Notes under the pieces: model-generated
What the model was told of the DNA's origin: nothing
The model's input: the letters and a program-made list of their open reading frames with translations, nothing else
Databases searched by the model: none
Shown here: positions 46,384 through 58,845 of the stretch, one piece after another
Layout of the letters: every line of letters begins with the position of its first letter
Position numbering within the stretch: the first letter of the stretch is position 1
Assembly: GCF_014138045.1 (NCBI RefSeq)
Contig: NZ_JACGXA010000001.1
Span: 1,423,501-1,487,500, forward strand
Direction of reading: 5' to 3'
Length of the DNA: 64,000 bases
DNA from: Nocardioides ginsengisegetis
GTDB lineage: Bacteria; Actinomycetota; Actinomycetes; Propionibacteriales; Nocardioidaceae
Translations under genes and position numbers: made by a program

Positions 46384-46995
46384 TCAGGCGGCGGCTTGCG
46401 CCGGCCACTCCAGTCGGAACCACTGGGGAGCCCCCGGCGACCGGGCAGCGTGTGCGCCGGCCTCCTGGGGGTCGATCTGGCGGATCTGCCAGCCGGGGAA
46501 GGCGTCCTCGACGGCGGCGAGGTCCGCACCCCTCCGGCGCAGGAGACCGGCGCCGCGCGGCCTGGTGCAGATCAGGATGGCCGCGCCGGGGTTGGCCAGC
46601 TGGGTGACGCCGCGGCCCAGGGCCCGGCGACGCGCGCCAGTGAGGCCCTCGAAGCAGCCGATGTCGAGGTAGAGGTCGAAGTCCTGCCCGATGCCCGTCC
46701 CCGGCAGGTACGCGACGTCGCCGATGACGAAGCGGGTCTCGGGTCCCTCGCGGCGCATGGCGCGGTCGACGGCCGGTCGGGCCTCGTCGATCCCCACGGC
46801 GTCCCAGCCGCGCCGCGAGAGCTCCATCGTGTGCAGCCCCGATCCGCACCCGATGTCGAGGGCCCGCCCCAGCCGTCCGTCGCGCTCGGCCTGCTCGCGG
46901 TCGAGGATCGCGGTGAGCCCCAGCCGCTCGACCGCGCCGGCGCGCTGCCAGGGGGTGATGCCGAGACGGTAGGCGAGGCTGTAGGCGCTCCTCAT
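46384..46995 (-). CDS. Class I SAM-dependent methyltransferase
   Basis: A 203-residue methyltransferase of the Rossmann type. Motif I is ALDIGCGSGLHTMELSRRG, the acidic residue at the end of strand 2 is in VGIDEARPAV, and motif II-like DFDLYLDIGCFEGL follows. The ATG at 46995 (MRSAYSLAYRLGITPW) has GGAG upstream; a longer frame to 47073 would overlap the TetR gene. It is divergent from the TetR regulator with a shared 61-base control region. The substrate is unknown. Confidence 0.87.
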   Translation of the reverse strand: MRSAYSLAYRLGITPWQRAGAVERLGLTAILDREQAERDGRLGRALDIGCGSGLHTMELSRRGWDAVGIDEARPAVDRAMRREGPETRFVIGDVAYLPGTGIGQDFDLYLDIGCFEGLTGARRRALGRGVTQLANPGAAILICTRPRGAGLLRRRGADLAAVEDAFPGWQIRQIDPQEAGAHAARSPGAPQWFRLEWPAQAAA

Positions 46996-47009
46996 GGGAG
47001 GCTCCTCAA

Positions 47010-47036
47010 ATTGATTCGGGTAGAACTTGAATGAAT
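47010..47036. promoter_or_regulatory. Putative TetR operator in divergent control region
   Basis: ATTGATTC and GAATGAAT form an inverted repeat (7 of 8 positions) separated by 11 bases, in the only A/T-rich patch between the methyltransferase and TetR genes. This spacing and symmetry fit a TetR-family dimer site controlling both directions. Confidence 0.45.
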
Positions 47037-47043
47037 CTCCTCC

Positions 47044-47049
47044 TAGAGT
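47044..47049 (+). promoter_or_regulatory. -10 box for leaderless tetR gene
   Basis: TAGAGT ends 7 bases before the ATG at 47057; there is no Shine-Dalgarno sequence. It supports this start over the upstream in-frame ATG at 47027. Confidence 0.45.
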
Positions 47050-47056
47050 GATCCCG

Positions 47057-47695
47057 ATGTCCGAGCCTGTCAAACCCCGACGCCCCTATCGGTCCGCCGT
47101 GCGCGCCGAGCGGGCCCGACAGAGCCGCGACCGCATCCTCGACGCGGCGACGACGCGCTTCCTCGAGCTGGGCTTCGGGCGGGCTTCGGTGCGGGTGATC
47201 GCGAGCGATGCAGGGGTGAGCGAGGACCTGGTCTTCCACCTCTTCGGCTCCAAGCGCGGGCTGCTCGGCGCCGTGATGGCGCGCGAGCCCGATCCCGGCC
47301 TGGAGACCCTGGCGGCGAGCGGTGGCGCGGCCGTCGTGCGCGACGAGGAGGACCAGCGGCGCCAGGTTGCGCTCCTGGCCGAGCGTGTGGGAGCCGACCT
47401 GGCCCGGGTGCGACCGCTGGACGACATGCTCCGCGCCGCCGCCGCCGTCGACCCCGAGCTGGCGGCCGTGCGCGAGGACCTCCACCTGCGCCGGCGGCGC
47501 GAGGCGACGACGGCGATCACCCGGTGGATGCACGACCGCGGTCCGCTGCGCCAGGGGGTGGACGAGGCGTCGGCCCTGGTGTGGACGCTCACCAGCCCCG
47601 AGGTCCACCACCTCCTGGTCGAGGGGTGGGGGTGGTCGCAGGGCAAGTACGTCGACTGGCTGCGCACCAACCTCGAAGCGGGGCTCCTGTCCTGA
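47057..47695 (+). CDS. TetR/AcrR family transcriptional regulator
   Basis: A 212-residue regulator. The N-terminal DNA-binding domain is RDRILDAATTRFLELGFGRASVRVIASDAGVSEDLVFHLFGSKRGLLGAVM, a standard TetR helix-turn-helix. The C-terminal ligand-binding domain is helical and without recognised pocket residues. It is divergent from a methyltransferase and 15 bases upstream of a quinone oxidoreductase, so it probably controls both and senses a small electrophile or related ligand. Confidence 0.92.
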   Translation: MSEPVKPRRPYRSAVRAERARQSRDRILDAATTRFLELGFGRASVRVIASDAGVSEDLVFHLFGSKRGLLGAVMAREPDPGLETLAASGGAAVVRDEEDQRRQVALLAERVGADLARVRPLDDMLRAAAAVDPELAAVREDLHLRRRREATTAITRWMHDRGPLRQGVDEASALVWTLTSPEVHHLLVEGWGWSQGKYVDWLRTNLEAGLLS

Positions 47696-47697
47696 GC

Positions 47698-47703
47698 TAG
47701 CGT
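47698..47703 (+). promoter_or_regulatory. -10 box for leaderless quinone oxidoreductase
   Basis: TAGCGT ends 7 bases before the ATG at 47711, right after the tetR stop. It suggests an additional leaderless transcript. Confidence 0.4.
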
Positions 47704-47710
47704 CGGGGCC

Positions 47711-48727
47711 ATGCGTGCTGTCGTCCACACCGAGACCGGTCCGTCGTCCGTCCTGCGCGTGGTCGAGCGTGACCTGCCCGAGCCCGGGCCCGGCGAGGTC
47801 CGGGTCAGGGTCGCCCGGGCGGGGGTCAACCCGACCGACTGGAAGTTCCGCACCGCGCCCCAGCTGGCCTACGACGAGGTCACCCCCGGCCAGGACGGCG
47901 CCGGCGTGGTCGACGCGGTGGGGGAGGGCGTCACCGGCCTGGCGGTCGGGCAGCGCGTGTGGCTGGTGCTGGCCCAGCACGGCCGCGCCCATGGGTCGGC
48001 CGCCGAGTTCACCGTCCAGCCGGCCGACCGGGTCGTGCCGCTGCCCGACGGTGCCGACTTCGACCTCGGCGCCAGCCTCGGCGTCCCGGCCGTCACGGCC
48101 CACCGCGCCCTGACGTCGGGGGAGGGCGGACCCACCCGGCTCGGCCCGGGCGCGCTCACCGGTCGCACGGTCCTTGTCCAGGGCGGTGCCGGCGCCGTCG
48201 GCAATGCCGCGATCCAGCTCGCCCGCTGGTCCGGGGCCACCGTCGTCACGACGGTCAGCAGCCCCGAGAAGGCCGCGCTCGCCACCGCCGCCGGCGCGCA
48301 CCACGTCGTGAACTACCGCGAGGGACACCCCGAGGAGCAGATCCTGGCGGTCGCCCCGGGCGGCGTCGACCTCGTCGTGGAGGTCGCCCCCGCGCAGAAC
48401 AACGAGATCGACCTGGCCGTCACCCGCGTCCACGCGACGATCGCGATCTACGCCAACAACGGCGGCGACGAGCTCACCGTGCCGTTGCGGTCCACCTTCT
48501 CCAAGAACCTGCGCTACCAGTTCGTGATCCTCTACACACTCGACGAGGCGCTCCGACGCGCCGCGGTCGAGGACGTCTCCGCCGCCGTCGCGGCCGGTGC
48601 CGTCCGTGTGGGCGCGGACGCCGGCGTACCGCTCCACCACTACGCGCTGGACCAGCTGGCCGCCGCCCACGACGCCGTCCAGTCCGGCGTGGTCGGCAAG
48701 GTCCTCGTCGACGTCGCCGACTGGTAG
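47711..48727 (+). CDS. NADPH:quinone oxidoreductase (zeta-crystallin-like MDR)
   Basis: A 338-residue medium-chain reductase. The N-terminal GroES-like domain (MRAVVHTETGPSSVLRVVERDLPEPGPGEVRV, ARAGVNPTDWK) and NADPH-binding motif VLVQGGAGAVGNAAIQLAR are typical of the quinone oxidoreductase group. Zinc-binding cysteines are absent. The stop codon TAG is also the first part of the TAGGGT box preceding pyrR. Confidence 0.93.
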   Translation: MRAVVHTETGPSSVLRVVERDLPEPGPGEVRVRVARAGVNPTDWKFRTAPQLAYDEVTPGQDGAGVVDAVGEGVTGLAVGQRVWLVLAQHGRAHGSAAEFTVQPADRVVPLPDGADFDLGASLGVPAVTAHRALTSGEGGPTRLGPGALTGRTVLVQGGAGAVGNAAIQLARWSGATVVTTVSSPEKAALATAAGAHHVVNYREGHPEEQILAVAPGGVDLVVEVAPAQNNEIDLAVTRVHATIAIYANNGGDELTVPLRSTFSKNLRYQFVILYTLDEALRRAAVEDVSAAVAAGAVRVGADAGVPLHHYALDQLAAAHDAVQSGVVGKVLVDVADW

Positions 48728-48782
48728 GGTCGGGGCCGTTCGACATCCTTTAACGAGCCGTCCCGTGAGGCGGAGAAGGAGG
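48725..48782 (+). promoter_or_regulatory. pyrR leader: -10 box and PyrR-binding-like RNA loop
   Basis: TAGGGT (48725-48730) is a good -10 box, giving a leader of about 57 bases. Within it, GCCG-TCCCGTGAGG-CGG (48757-48773) forms a small stem whose loop matches the Bacillus PyrR binding-loop consensus UCCNGNGAGGY. The loop is followed immediately by the GGAGAAGGAGG ribosome site (48772-48782). PyrR binding here would hide or expose the ribosome site, implying control of translation, not termination, by UMP. Confidence 0.7.
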
Positions 48783-48793
48783 TCTGCAGTTCT

Positions 48794-49408
48794 GTGACTG
48801 CGCCCCAGGCAACACCCCACGCAACAACTGAGTCTTCACCCGACGCCGCGACCGATGGCCGCACCGTCCTCGACGCCCGTGACATCACCCGGGCCCTCAC
48901 CCGCATCTCGCACGAGATCCTCGAGCGCAACAAGGGCGCCGGCGATCTCGTCCTCCTCGGCATCCCGAGCCGGGGCGTCCCGCTGGCCCAGCGGATCGCG
49001 GAGCGGATCGCCTCCGTCGAGGGGTACGCCGTGCCGGTCGGCTCGCTGGACGTGACGATGTACCGCGACGACCTCCGCATGAAGCCGGCCCGCGCGCTGC
49101 TGCCGACGCAGATCCCCGCCGGCGGCATCGACGGCAAGACCGTCGTCCTCGTCGACGACGTGCTGTTCTCGGGCCGCACCATCCGCGCCGCCCTCGACGC
49201 GCTCAACGACCTGGGCCGTCCCAAGGCGGTCCGCCTGGCCGTGCTGGTCGACCGCGGGCACCGCGAGCTCCCGATCCGCGCCGACTTCGTCGGCAAGAAC
49301 CTCCCGACCTCGCTGGTCGAGCGGGTCAGGGTCCGGCTCGAGGGCATCGACGACGTCGACGCGGTGACCATCCACGGCAGCGTGACGACGGACGGAGCCG
49401 ACGCATGA
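48794..49408 (+). CDS. pyrR: Bifunctional pyr operon regulator/uracil phosphoribosyltransferase PyrR
   Basis: A 204-residue PRPP-binding protein. The PRPP loop [21 protein letters not shown] and the [21 protein letters not shown] and YRDDL segments are typical of PyrR. It senses UMP and PRPP and regulates its own operon through the leader loop. It has an N-terminal extension of about 20 Ala/Thr/Ser-rich residues. GTG start 11 bases after a strong ribosome site. The stop overlaps the pyrB ATG. Confidence 0.95.
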   Translation: MTAPQATPHATTESSPDAATDGRTVLDARDITRALTRISHEILERNKGAGDLVLLGIPSRGVPLAQRIAERIASVEGYAVPVGSLDVTMYRDDLRMKPARALLPTQIPAGGIDGKTVVLVDDVLFSGRTIRAALDALNDLGRPKAVRLAVLVDRGHRELPIRADFVGKNLPTSLVERVRVRLEGIDDVDAVTIHGSVTTDGADA

Positions 49409-50361
49409 AGCGACACCTGCTCAGCGCGGCCGACCTGACCCGCGACGACGCCGAGCTGGTGCTGCGCACCGCCGAGGAGCTCCGCTCGCTGGCCGACCGG
49501 CCGATCAAGAAGCTGCCGGCGCTGCGCGGCCGCACGGTGGTCAACCTCTTCTTCGAGGACTCCACCCGCACCCGCATCTCGTTCGAGGCCGCGGCCAAGC
49601 GGCTCTCGGCGGACGTCATCAACTTCTCGGCCAAGGGCTCCAGCCTGTCCAAGGGCGAGAGCCTCAAGGACACGGCGCTCACGCTCGAGGCGATGGGCGC
49701 GGACGCCGTTGTCGTCCGCCACGGCGCGAGCGGTGCCCCGCACCGGCTGGCCCACTCGGGCTGGGTGCGCTCCAGCGTGGTCAACGCCGGCGACGGCACC
49801 CACGAGCACCCCACCCAGGCCCTGCTCGACGCCTTCACCATGTGGCGCCACATCGGGGAGTCGAAGCCCGGCGGCCTCGAGGGCCGCAAGGTCGCGATCG
49901 TCGGCGACGTCCTGCACAGCCGGGTCGCCCGCTCCAACGCGCTGCTGCTCCGCACGCTCGGCGCTGAGGTCACCCTGGTGGCCCCGCCGACGCTCTTCCC
50001 CGTGGGGATCGAGGGCTGGCCGGTCGAGACGTCGTACGACCTCGACAGCGTGCTGCCCAAGGCCGACGCCGTGATGATGCTGCGCGTCCAGCGCGAGCGG
50101 ATGCACGGTGGCTTCTTCCCCACGGCCCGGGAGTACTCCCGCCGCTACGGCCTCGACGGCAGGCGGATGGCGATGCTCCAGGACCACACCATCGTGATGC
50201 ACCCCGGCCCGATGGTCCGCGGCATGGAGATCACCGCCGACGTGGCCGACTCCGACCGCTCGGTCATCGTCGAGCAGGTGACCAACGGTGTCGCCGTCCG
50301 GATGGCCGTCCTGTACCTGCTGCTCGGTGGTTCCGAGCCTTCGATCGGAGAGACCGAGTGA
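49405..50361 (+). CDS. pyrB: Aspartate carbamoyltransferase catalytic subunit
   Basis: A 318-residue transcarbamoylase. Carbamoyl-phosphate site [12 protein letters not shown], the [12 protein letters not shown] loop and [11 protein letters not shown] are intact. No regulatory PyrI subunit is encoded nearby, as usual for actinobacteria. Coupled to pyrR and pyrC by 4-base overlaps. Confidence 0.97.
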   Translation: MKRHLLSAADLTRDDAELVLRTAEELRSLADRPIKKLPALRGRTVVNLFFEDSTRTRISFEAAAKRLSADVINFSAKGSSLSKGESLKDTALTLEAMGADAVVVRHGASGAPHRLAHSGWVRSSVVNAGDGTHEHPTQALLDAFTMWRHIGESKPGGLEGRKVAIVGDVLHSRVARSNALLLRTLGAEVTLVAPPTLFPVGIEGWPVETSYDLDSVLPKADAVMMLRVQRERMHGGFFPTAREYSRRYGLDGRRMAMLQDHTIVMHPGPMVRGMEITADVADSDRSVIVEQVTNGVAVRMAVLYLLLGGSEPSIGETE

Positions 50362-51644
50362 CCAGCTACCTCATCCAGAACGTCGCCCTCCTCGGCGGCG
50401 AGCCGACCGACCTGCTCCTCGCCGACGGCGTGGTCAAGGAGATCGGGACGATCGCGCCCGCCGACGGGCTCGAGACCATCGACGCCACCGGCCTGGTCGC
50501 GCTGCCCGGCCTCGTCGACCTCCACACCCACCTGCGCGAGCCGGGTCGTGAGGACGCCGAGACCGTCGAGACCGGCACCCGCGCCGCCGCGATGGGCGGC
50601 TTCACCGCCGTCCACGCGATGGCCAACACCGAGCCTGTCGCCGACACCGCCGGCGTCGTCGAGCAGGTCTGGCGGCTGGGCCGCGAAGCCGGCCACTGCG
50701 ACGTCTATCCCATCGGTGCCGTCACCGTCGGGCTGAAGGGGGAGCAGCTCGCCGAGCTCGGCGCGATGGCCGACTCGGCCGCGCGCGTGCGGGTCTTCTC
50801 CGACGACGGCAAGTGCGTCAGCGACGCGGTGCTGATGCGCCGCGCGCTGGAGTACGTCAAGGCGTTCGACGGCGTCATCGCCCAGCACGCCCAGGAGCCG
50901 CGCCTGACGGAGGGCGCGCAGATGAACGAGGGCGAGCTCTCCGGCCGCCTCGGGCTCGCCGGCTGGCCGGCCGTCGCCGAGGAGGCGATCATCGCCCGCG
51001 ACTGCCTGCTCGCCGCCCACGTCGACTCGCGGTTGCACGTCTGCCACGTCTCCACCGCCGGGTCGGTCGAGATCGTCCGTGACGCCAAGCGCAAGGGCTG
51101 GAACGTCACCGCCGAGGCGTGCCCCCACCACCTGCTGCTGACCGACGACCTGGCCGCGACGTACGACCCGATCTACAAGGTCAACCCGCCGCTGCGCTCG
51201 CAGGCCGACGTGGAGGCGCTGCGCGCCGGCCTGGCCGACGGCACGATCGACATCGTCGCCACCGACCACGCCCCGCACCCCCACGAGGACAAGGACTGCG
51301 AGTGGGCGGCCGCCGCCTTCGGCATGCTCGGCCTCGAGACCGCGCTCTCGATCGTCCAGCAGACGATGGTCGACCCGGGCCTGCTCGACTGGGCCGGCGT
51401 CGCCGAGCGGATGTCGCACGCCCCGGCCCGGATCGGTCGCGTGACCGACCACGGTCGCCCGATCGAGGTGGGGGAGCCGGCCAACGTCGTGCTCTACGAC
51501 CCCTCGGTCCGCCGCACCATCGAGGCGAGCGAGTCCGCGTCCCTCTCCCGCAACACGCCGTATGCCGGGATGGAGCTGCCCGGCCGGGTCGTCGCGACGT
51601 TCCTGCGCGGCACCGCCACGGTGCTCGACGGGAAGCTCCAGTGA
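50358..51644 (+). CDS. pyrC: Dihydroorotase (class I)
   Basis: A 428-residue zinc amidohydrolase closing carbamoyl-aspartate to dihydroorotate. Metal ligands in [26 protein letters not shown] and [12 protein letters not shown]. The length matches the PyrC class I type usually found in operons with pyrB. The GTG start overlaps pyrB. Confidence 0.96.
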   Translation: MTSYLIQNVALLGGEPTDLLLADGVVKEIGTIAPADGLETIDATGLVALPGLVDLHTHLREPGREDAETVETGTRAAAMGGFTAVHAMANTEPVADTAGVVEQVWRLGREAGHCDVYPIGAVTVGLKGEQLAELGAMADSAARVRVFSDDGKCVSDAVLMRRALEYVKAFDGVIAQHAQEPRLTEGAQMNEGELSGRLGLAGWPAVAEEAIIARDCLLAAHVDSRLHVCHVSTAGSVEIVRDAKRKGWNVTAEACPHHLLLTDDLAATYDPIYKVNPPLRSQADVEALRAGLADGTIDIVATDHAPHPHEDKDCEWAAAAFGMLGLETALSIVQQTMVDPGLLDWAGVAERMSHAPARIGRVTDHGRPIEVGEPANVVLYDPSVRRTIEASESASLSRNTPYAGMELPGRVVATFLRGTATVLDGKLQ

Positions 51645-52770
51645 GCGCCGGGGTGAAGGCCGCCCTGCTCGTCCTCGAGGACGGCCGCGCGTTCCGGGGA
51701 CAGGCCTACGGCGCCGAGGGAGAGACCTTCGGCGAGGCGGTCTTCAACACCGGCATGACCGGCTACCAGGAGACGCTCACCGACCCGTCCTACCACCGCC
51801 AGGTGGTCGTGATGACGGCCCCGCACATCGGCAACACCGGCATCAACGACGAGGACCCCGAGTCGCGCCGGATCTGGGTCTCGGGCTACGTCGTCCGCGA
51901 CCCCGCCCGTGTGCCCTCCAACTGGCGCTCCCGGCGCACCCTCGACGACGAGCTGCGCGAGCAGGGCGTCGTCGGGATCTCCGGCGTCGACACCCGGGCG
52001 CTGACCCGCCACCTGCGCGAGCGCGGTGCGATGCGGGTCGGGATCTCCACCACGGAGTCCGACCCGGCGGCGCTGCTCGAGCGCGTGCTGGCCTCGGCCG
52101 AGATGGCCGGCGCCGAGCTCGCCGGCGAGGTGTCCACGGACGCGGCGTACGTCGTCCCGGCGGTGGGGGAGAAGCGCTTCACCGTCGCGGCCCTCGACCT
52201 CGGCATCAAGTCGATGACTCCCTACCGGATGGCCCAGCGCGGGATCGAGGTGCACGTCCTGCCGGCCGCGTCCACCCTGGAGGACGTGCTCGCCGTCCAG
52301 CCCGACGGGCTCTTCTTCTCCAACGGGCCCGGTGACCCGGCGGCCACCGTCGGCCAGGTCGAGCTGCTCAAGGGTGCGCTCGCCGACGGGCTGCCCTACT
52401 TCGGGATCTGCTTCGGCAACCAGCTCTTCGGCCGCGCGCTCGGCTTCGGCACCTACAAGCTGAAGTACGGCCACCGCGGCATCAACCAGCCGGTGATGGA
52501 CCGCACGACCAACAAGGTCGAGGTCACCGCGCACAACCACGGCTTCGCCGTGGACGCACCGCTCGACGGCCCGACGCAGACGCCCTACGGCGTCGCGACG
52601 GTCAGCCACGTCTGCCTCAACGACGACGTCGTGGAGGGTCTCGAGCTCCGCACCCCCGAGGGCGACCTGAAGGCGTTCTCGGTCCAGTACCACCCCGAGG
52701 CCGCCGCCGGCCCGCACGACGCGGCGTACCTCTTCGACCGGTTCGTCGAGCTCATGGAGAGGACTTCCTG

Positions 52771-52771
<1 letters not shown>
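51641..52771 (+). CDS. carA: Carbamoyl-phosphate synthase small subunit
   Basis: A 376-residue glutaminase subunit supplying ammonia to CarB. An N-terminal carA domain ([22 protein letters not shown]) is followed by a class I amidotransferase domain with nucleophile Cys in [10 protein letters not shown] and the His/Glu of YHPEAAAGP. The residue after Cys-Phe-Gly is Asn, where E. coli has His; this occurs in other actinobacteria. Coupled to carB. Confidence 0.96.
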
Positions 52772-56093
<3,322 letters not shown>

Positions 56094-56097
<4 letters not shown>

Positions 56098-57134
56098 CGG
56101 CCTACCGCCTGCTCTTCGACCACCTGCTGACCCGCACCGACCCCGAGCGGGCGCACCACGCGGGCTTCGGGGCCATCCGGGCCGCCGGCCCGGTCCTGGC
56201 TCGGCTGCCGCGCCACGGCACCCCGGTCGAGGCGATGGGGCTGACCTTCCCCAACGTCCTCGGCATGGCCGCGGGCTTCGACAAGAACGCCGTCGGCATC
56301 GACGGCCTCGCCGCGCTCGGCTTCGGTCACGTGGAGATCGGCACGGTCACGGGCGAGGGCCAGCCCGGCAACCCCAAGCCGCGGCTGTTCCGGCTGCCCG
56401 AGGACCGGGCGGTCATCAACCGGATGGGCTTCAACAACGACGGCGCCGAGGTCGTGGCCGACCGGCTGGCCGCCCGCGGCCGTCGCGGCACGGAGCAGGG
56501 CGGCCCGGTCCTGGGCGTCAACATCGGCAAGACCAAGGTCGTGCCCGAGGACGACGCCCCGGCGGTGCTCGCCGACTACGAGAAGAGCGCGCGGCTGCTC
56601 GCGCCGCACGCCGACTACCTCGTCGTCAACGTCAGCTCGCCCAACACGCCGGGACTGCGCAACCTCCAGGCGGTGGAGCGGCTCCAGCCGCTCCTCGAGC
56701 ACGTACGCCGCACCGCCGACGCGGTCACGTCCGCCCGGGTGCCGCTGCTGGTCAAGATCGCGCCGGACCTGTCCGACGACGACGTGGTCGCGGTCGCCGA
56801 CATGGCCGGGGCGATCGGGCTCGACGGGATCATCGCCACCAACACCACGATCTCCCGCGAGGGGCTCCGCACCGACGTGGCCACGGTCGAGGAGATCGGT
56901 GCCGGCGGCCTGTCCGGCGCCCCGCTGACCGAGCGGGCCCTCGACGTACTCACCCTGCTGCGCAAGCAGGTCGGCCCGGACCTCACCCTCGTCTCGGTCG
57001 GCGGCATCACCACCGTCGACGACGCCCGGGCCCGGCTCGACGCGGGTGCGACCCTGCTGCAGGGCTACACCGCGTTCATCTACGAGGGGCCCCTGTGGCC
57101 CACGCGCATCCTCCGCGGGGTCCGCACGCCGTGA
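56094..57134 (+). CDS. pyrD: Dihydroorotate dehydrogenase (quinone), class 2
   Basis: A 346-residue class 2 enzyme. The N-terminal membrane-associating helices ([22 protein letters not shown]), [17 protein letters not shown], the catalytic-serine loop [22 protein letters not shown] and the phosphate site LVSVGGI with [13 protein letters not shown] all fit. It passes electrons to menaquinone and works without partner subunits. This is the usual DHODH of actinobacteria, which makes the second DHODH and PyrK downstream surprising. Confidence 0.96.
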
Positions 57135-58003
57135 GCCCGGTCGCCGAGCCCACCACCGCGACGCGCACCCCGCTGCACGTCACGGGTGAGCTGCTCGCGA
57201 CCAAGAAGGTCGGCGCCTACCGCCACCTGACCCTGGTGGCGCCCGGAGTGCCCGAGCGGTTCCGTCCCGGCAACTTCGTGGCCGTCTCGATCGGCGCCCC
57301 CGGGTCGGACACGACCCGGCTGGCCCGACGCGCGTTCTGGATCCACCAGGTCAAGCCCGTCGGCGGCTATGGCCCGACACTCCAGCTCGTCGTCGAGCCG
57401 ACCGGTCCCGGCAGCCAGTGGCTCGCCTCGCTGGCACCGGGCGCCCGGCTGGAGGTCACCGGCCCGCTCGGCCGGCCGTTCGCCCTGCCCAAGGAGCCGG
57501 TCAGCTGCCTGCTCGTGGGGGAGGGGTACGCCGCCGCGCCGCTGTTCCCGCTCGCCGAGCGGCTCCGCGAGCGCGGGTGCGCGGTCAACCTCCTCGTGGC
57601 CGGGGCCGACGAGGCGCACCTGCTGTCCGCCCTCGAGGCCCGCCGCTCCGCCCGCGCGGTCACCGTCGTCACCCGCGACGGCTCCGTGGGCCTGCGCGGC
57701 GAGGTGGCCGATGTCGTCGACGACGTGCTCGGCCGGTCGCAGGCCGCGGTCGTCTACGCCGCCGGCCCGCTGGCCACGCTCCACGCGGTCGCCGTGGCCG
57801 CCGAGGCACACGGCGCGTGGAGCCAGACCGCCGTCGAGCAGCCGCTCACCTGCGCCACGGGCCTGTGCCAGGGCTGCCCGGTGCCCGTCGTCGGCGAGGA
57901 CGGCGTGGCCCGCCGCGTGCGGGCCTGCGCCGACGGTCCGGTGCTCCGCGGCGACCGGGTGCGCTGGGCCGAGCTGCTCGGTGAGGCGGGCGAGCCGAGG
58001 TGA
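57131..58003 (+). CDS. PyrK-like FAD/[2Fe-2S] electron transfer subunit
   Basis: A 290-residue ferredoxin-reductase-type protein. An FAD-binding beta barrel ([19 protein letters not shown]), NAD-binding region ([21 protein letters not shown]) and a C-terminal iron-sulfur site with four Cys, [10 protein letters not shown] then RACADGPV, as in PyrK of class 1B dihydroorotate dehydrogenases. It would pair with the gene at 58000. It overlaps both neighbours by 4 bases. Confidence 0.88.
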   Translation: MSPVAEPTTATRTPLHVTGELLATKKVGAYRHLTLVAPGVPERFRPGNFVAVSIGAPGSDTTRLARRAFWIHQVKPVGGYGPTLQLVVEPTGPGSQWLASLAPGARLEVTGPLGRPFALPKEPVSCLLVGEGYAAAPLFPLAERLRERGCAVNLLVAGADEAHLLSALEARRSARAVTVVTRDGSVGLRGEVADVVDDVLGRSQAAVVYAAGPLATLHAVAVAAEAHGAWSQTAVEQPLTCATGLCQGCPVPVVGEDGVARRVRACADGPVLRGDRVRWAELLGEAGEPR

Positions 58004-58845
58004 GCATCGACCTCGGCGGGCTGACCCTGGCCAACCCCGTGATGGTTGCCTCCGGCTGCGGAGGCACCGGCCGCGAGCTCGCGGCGTACGTCGACCTCCA
58101 CGAGCTGGGCGCCTTCGTCACCCGCACGATCACCCTCAACCCCCGCGCGGGCGGACCGGTCCCGCGGATCCTGGAGACGCCGTCAGGGCTCGTGCACGCG
58201 GTCGGGCTCCAGAACCCCGGCCTCGAGCCGTTCCTGGCCAGCGAGCTGCCGCAGCTCGTCCAGCAGGGCGCCCGCGTCGTCGTCTCGATCGCGGGTACCA
58301 CCCTGGGGGAGTACGCCGAGCTGGCCCGACGCCTCGGTCGCGCGCCCGGCGTCGCCGCCGTCGAGGTCAACCTGTCCTCGCCCGACGCCGTCGCCTCGGG
58401 CGTGCTCGACGTCCGCGAGCCGTTCCACGCGGCCAACGTCGTCGCCGCCGTGCACCGGGAGCTGCCGCGCGGGCTCCCGCTGCTCGCCAAGGTCCGCCCC
58501 GACCTGATCCGTGTGGTCGAGTCGGCGCGCACGGTCCTCGAAGCCGGCGCCGCCGCCGTCGTGGTCGGCAACGCCCTCCCCGCAGCGATGCCCGACGGCC
58601 GTCCGGCCGGCCTGAGCGGGCCCGCGATCCGGCCGCTCGCGCTGCGCTGCGTCACCGAGGTCCGCGACGCCCTGCCCGACGCGGCGATCGTCGGCTGCGG
58701 CGGCATCGCCGACGAGGCCGACGCCCGCTCCTTCCTCGCTGCCGGCGCCACCGCCGTGCAGGTCGGCACCGCCCTGCTGCACGACCCCACGACCGCCGCG
58801 CGGCTGGCCCGCGCCCTGACGACTGACCGGGAGGTCATCGGATGA
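58000..58845 (+). CDS. Class 1B-like dihydroorotate dehydrogenase with altered active site
   Basis: A 281-residue FMN barrel. IDLGGLTLANPVMVASGCGG, HAVGLQNPGLEPF, GLSGPAIRPLALR and CGGIADEADARSFLAAGATAVQVGTALL follow the class 1B pattern. In the active-site loop, class 1 enzymes have N-x-S-C-P-N; here it is NLSSPD (residues 124-129). The catalytic Cys is replaced by Ser127, as in class 2, and an orotate-binding Asn by Asp129. Activity may be changed, or the substrate may be another dihydropyrimidine. GTG start overlapping PyrK. Confidence 0.85.
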   Translation: MSIDLGGLTLANPVMVASGCGGTGRELAAYVDLHELGAFVTRTITLNPRAGGPVPRILETPSGLVHAVGLQNPGLEPFLASELPQLVQQGARVVVSIAGTTLGEYAELARRLGRAPGVAAVEVNLSSPDAVASGVLDVREPFHAANVVAAVHRELPRGLPLLAKVRPDLIRVVESARTVLEAGAAAVVVGNALPAAMPDGRPAGLSGPAIRPLALRCVTEVRDALPDAAIVGCGGIADEADARSFLAAGATAVQVGTALLHDPTTAARLARALTTDREVIG

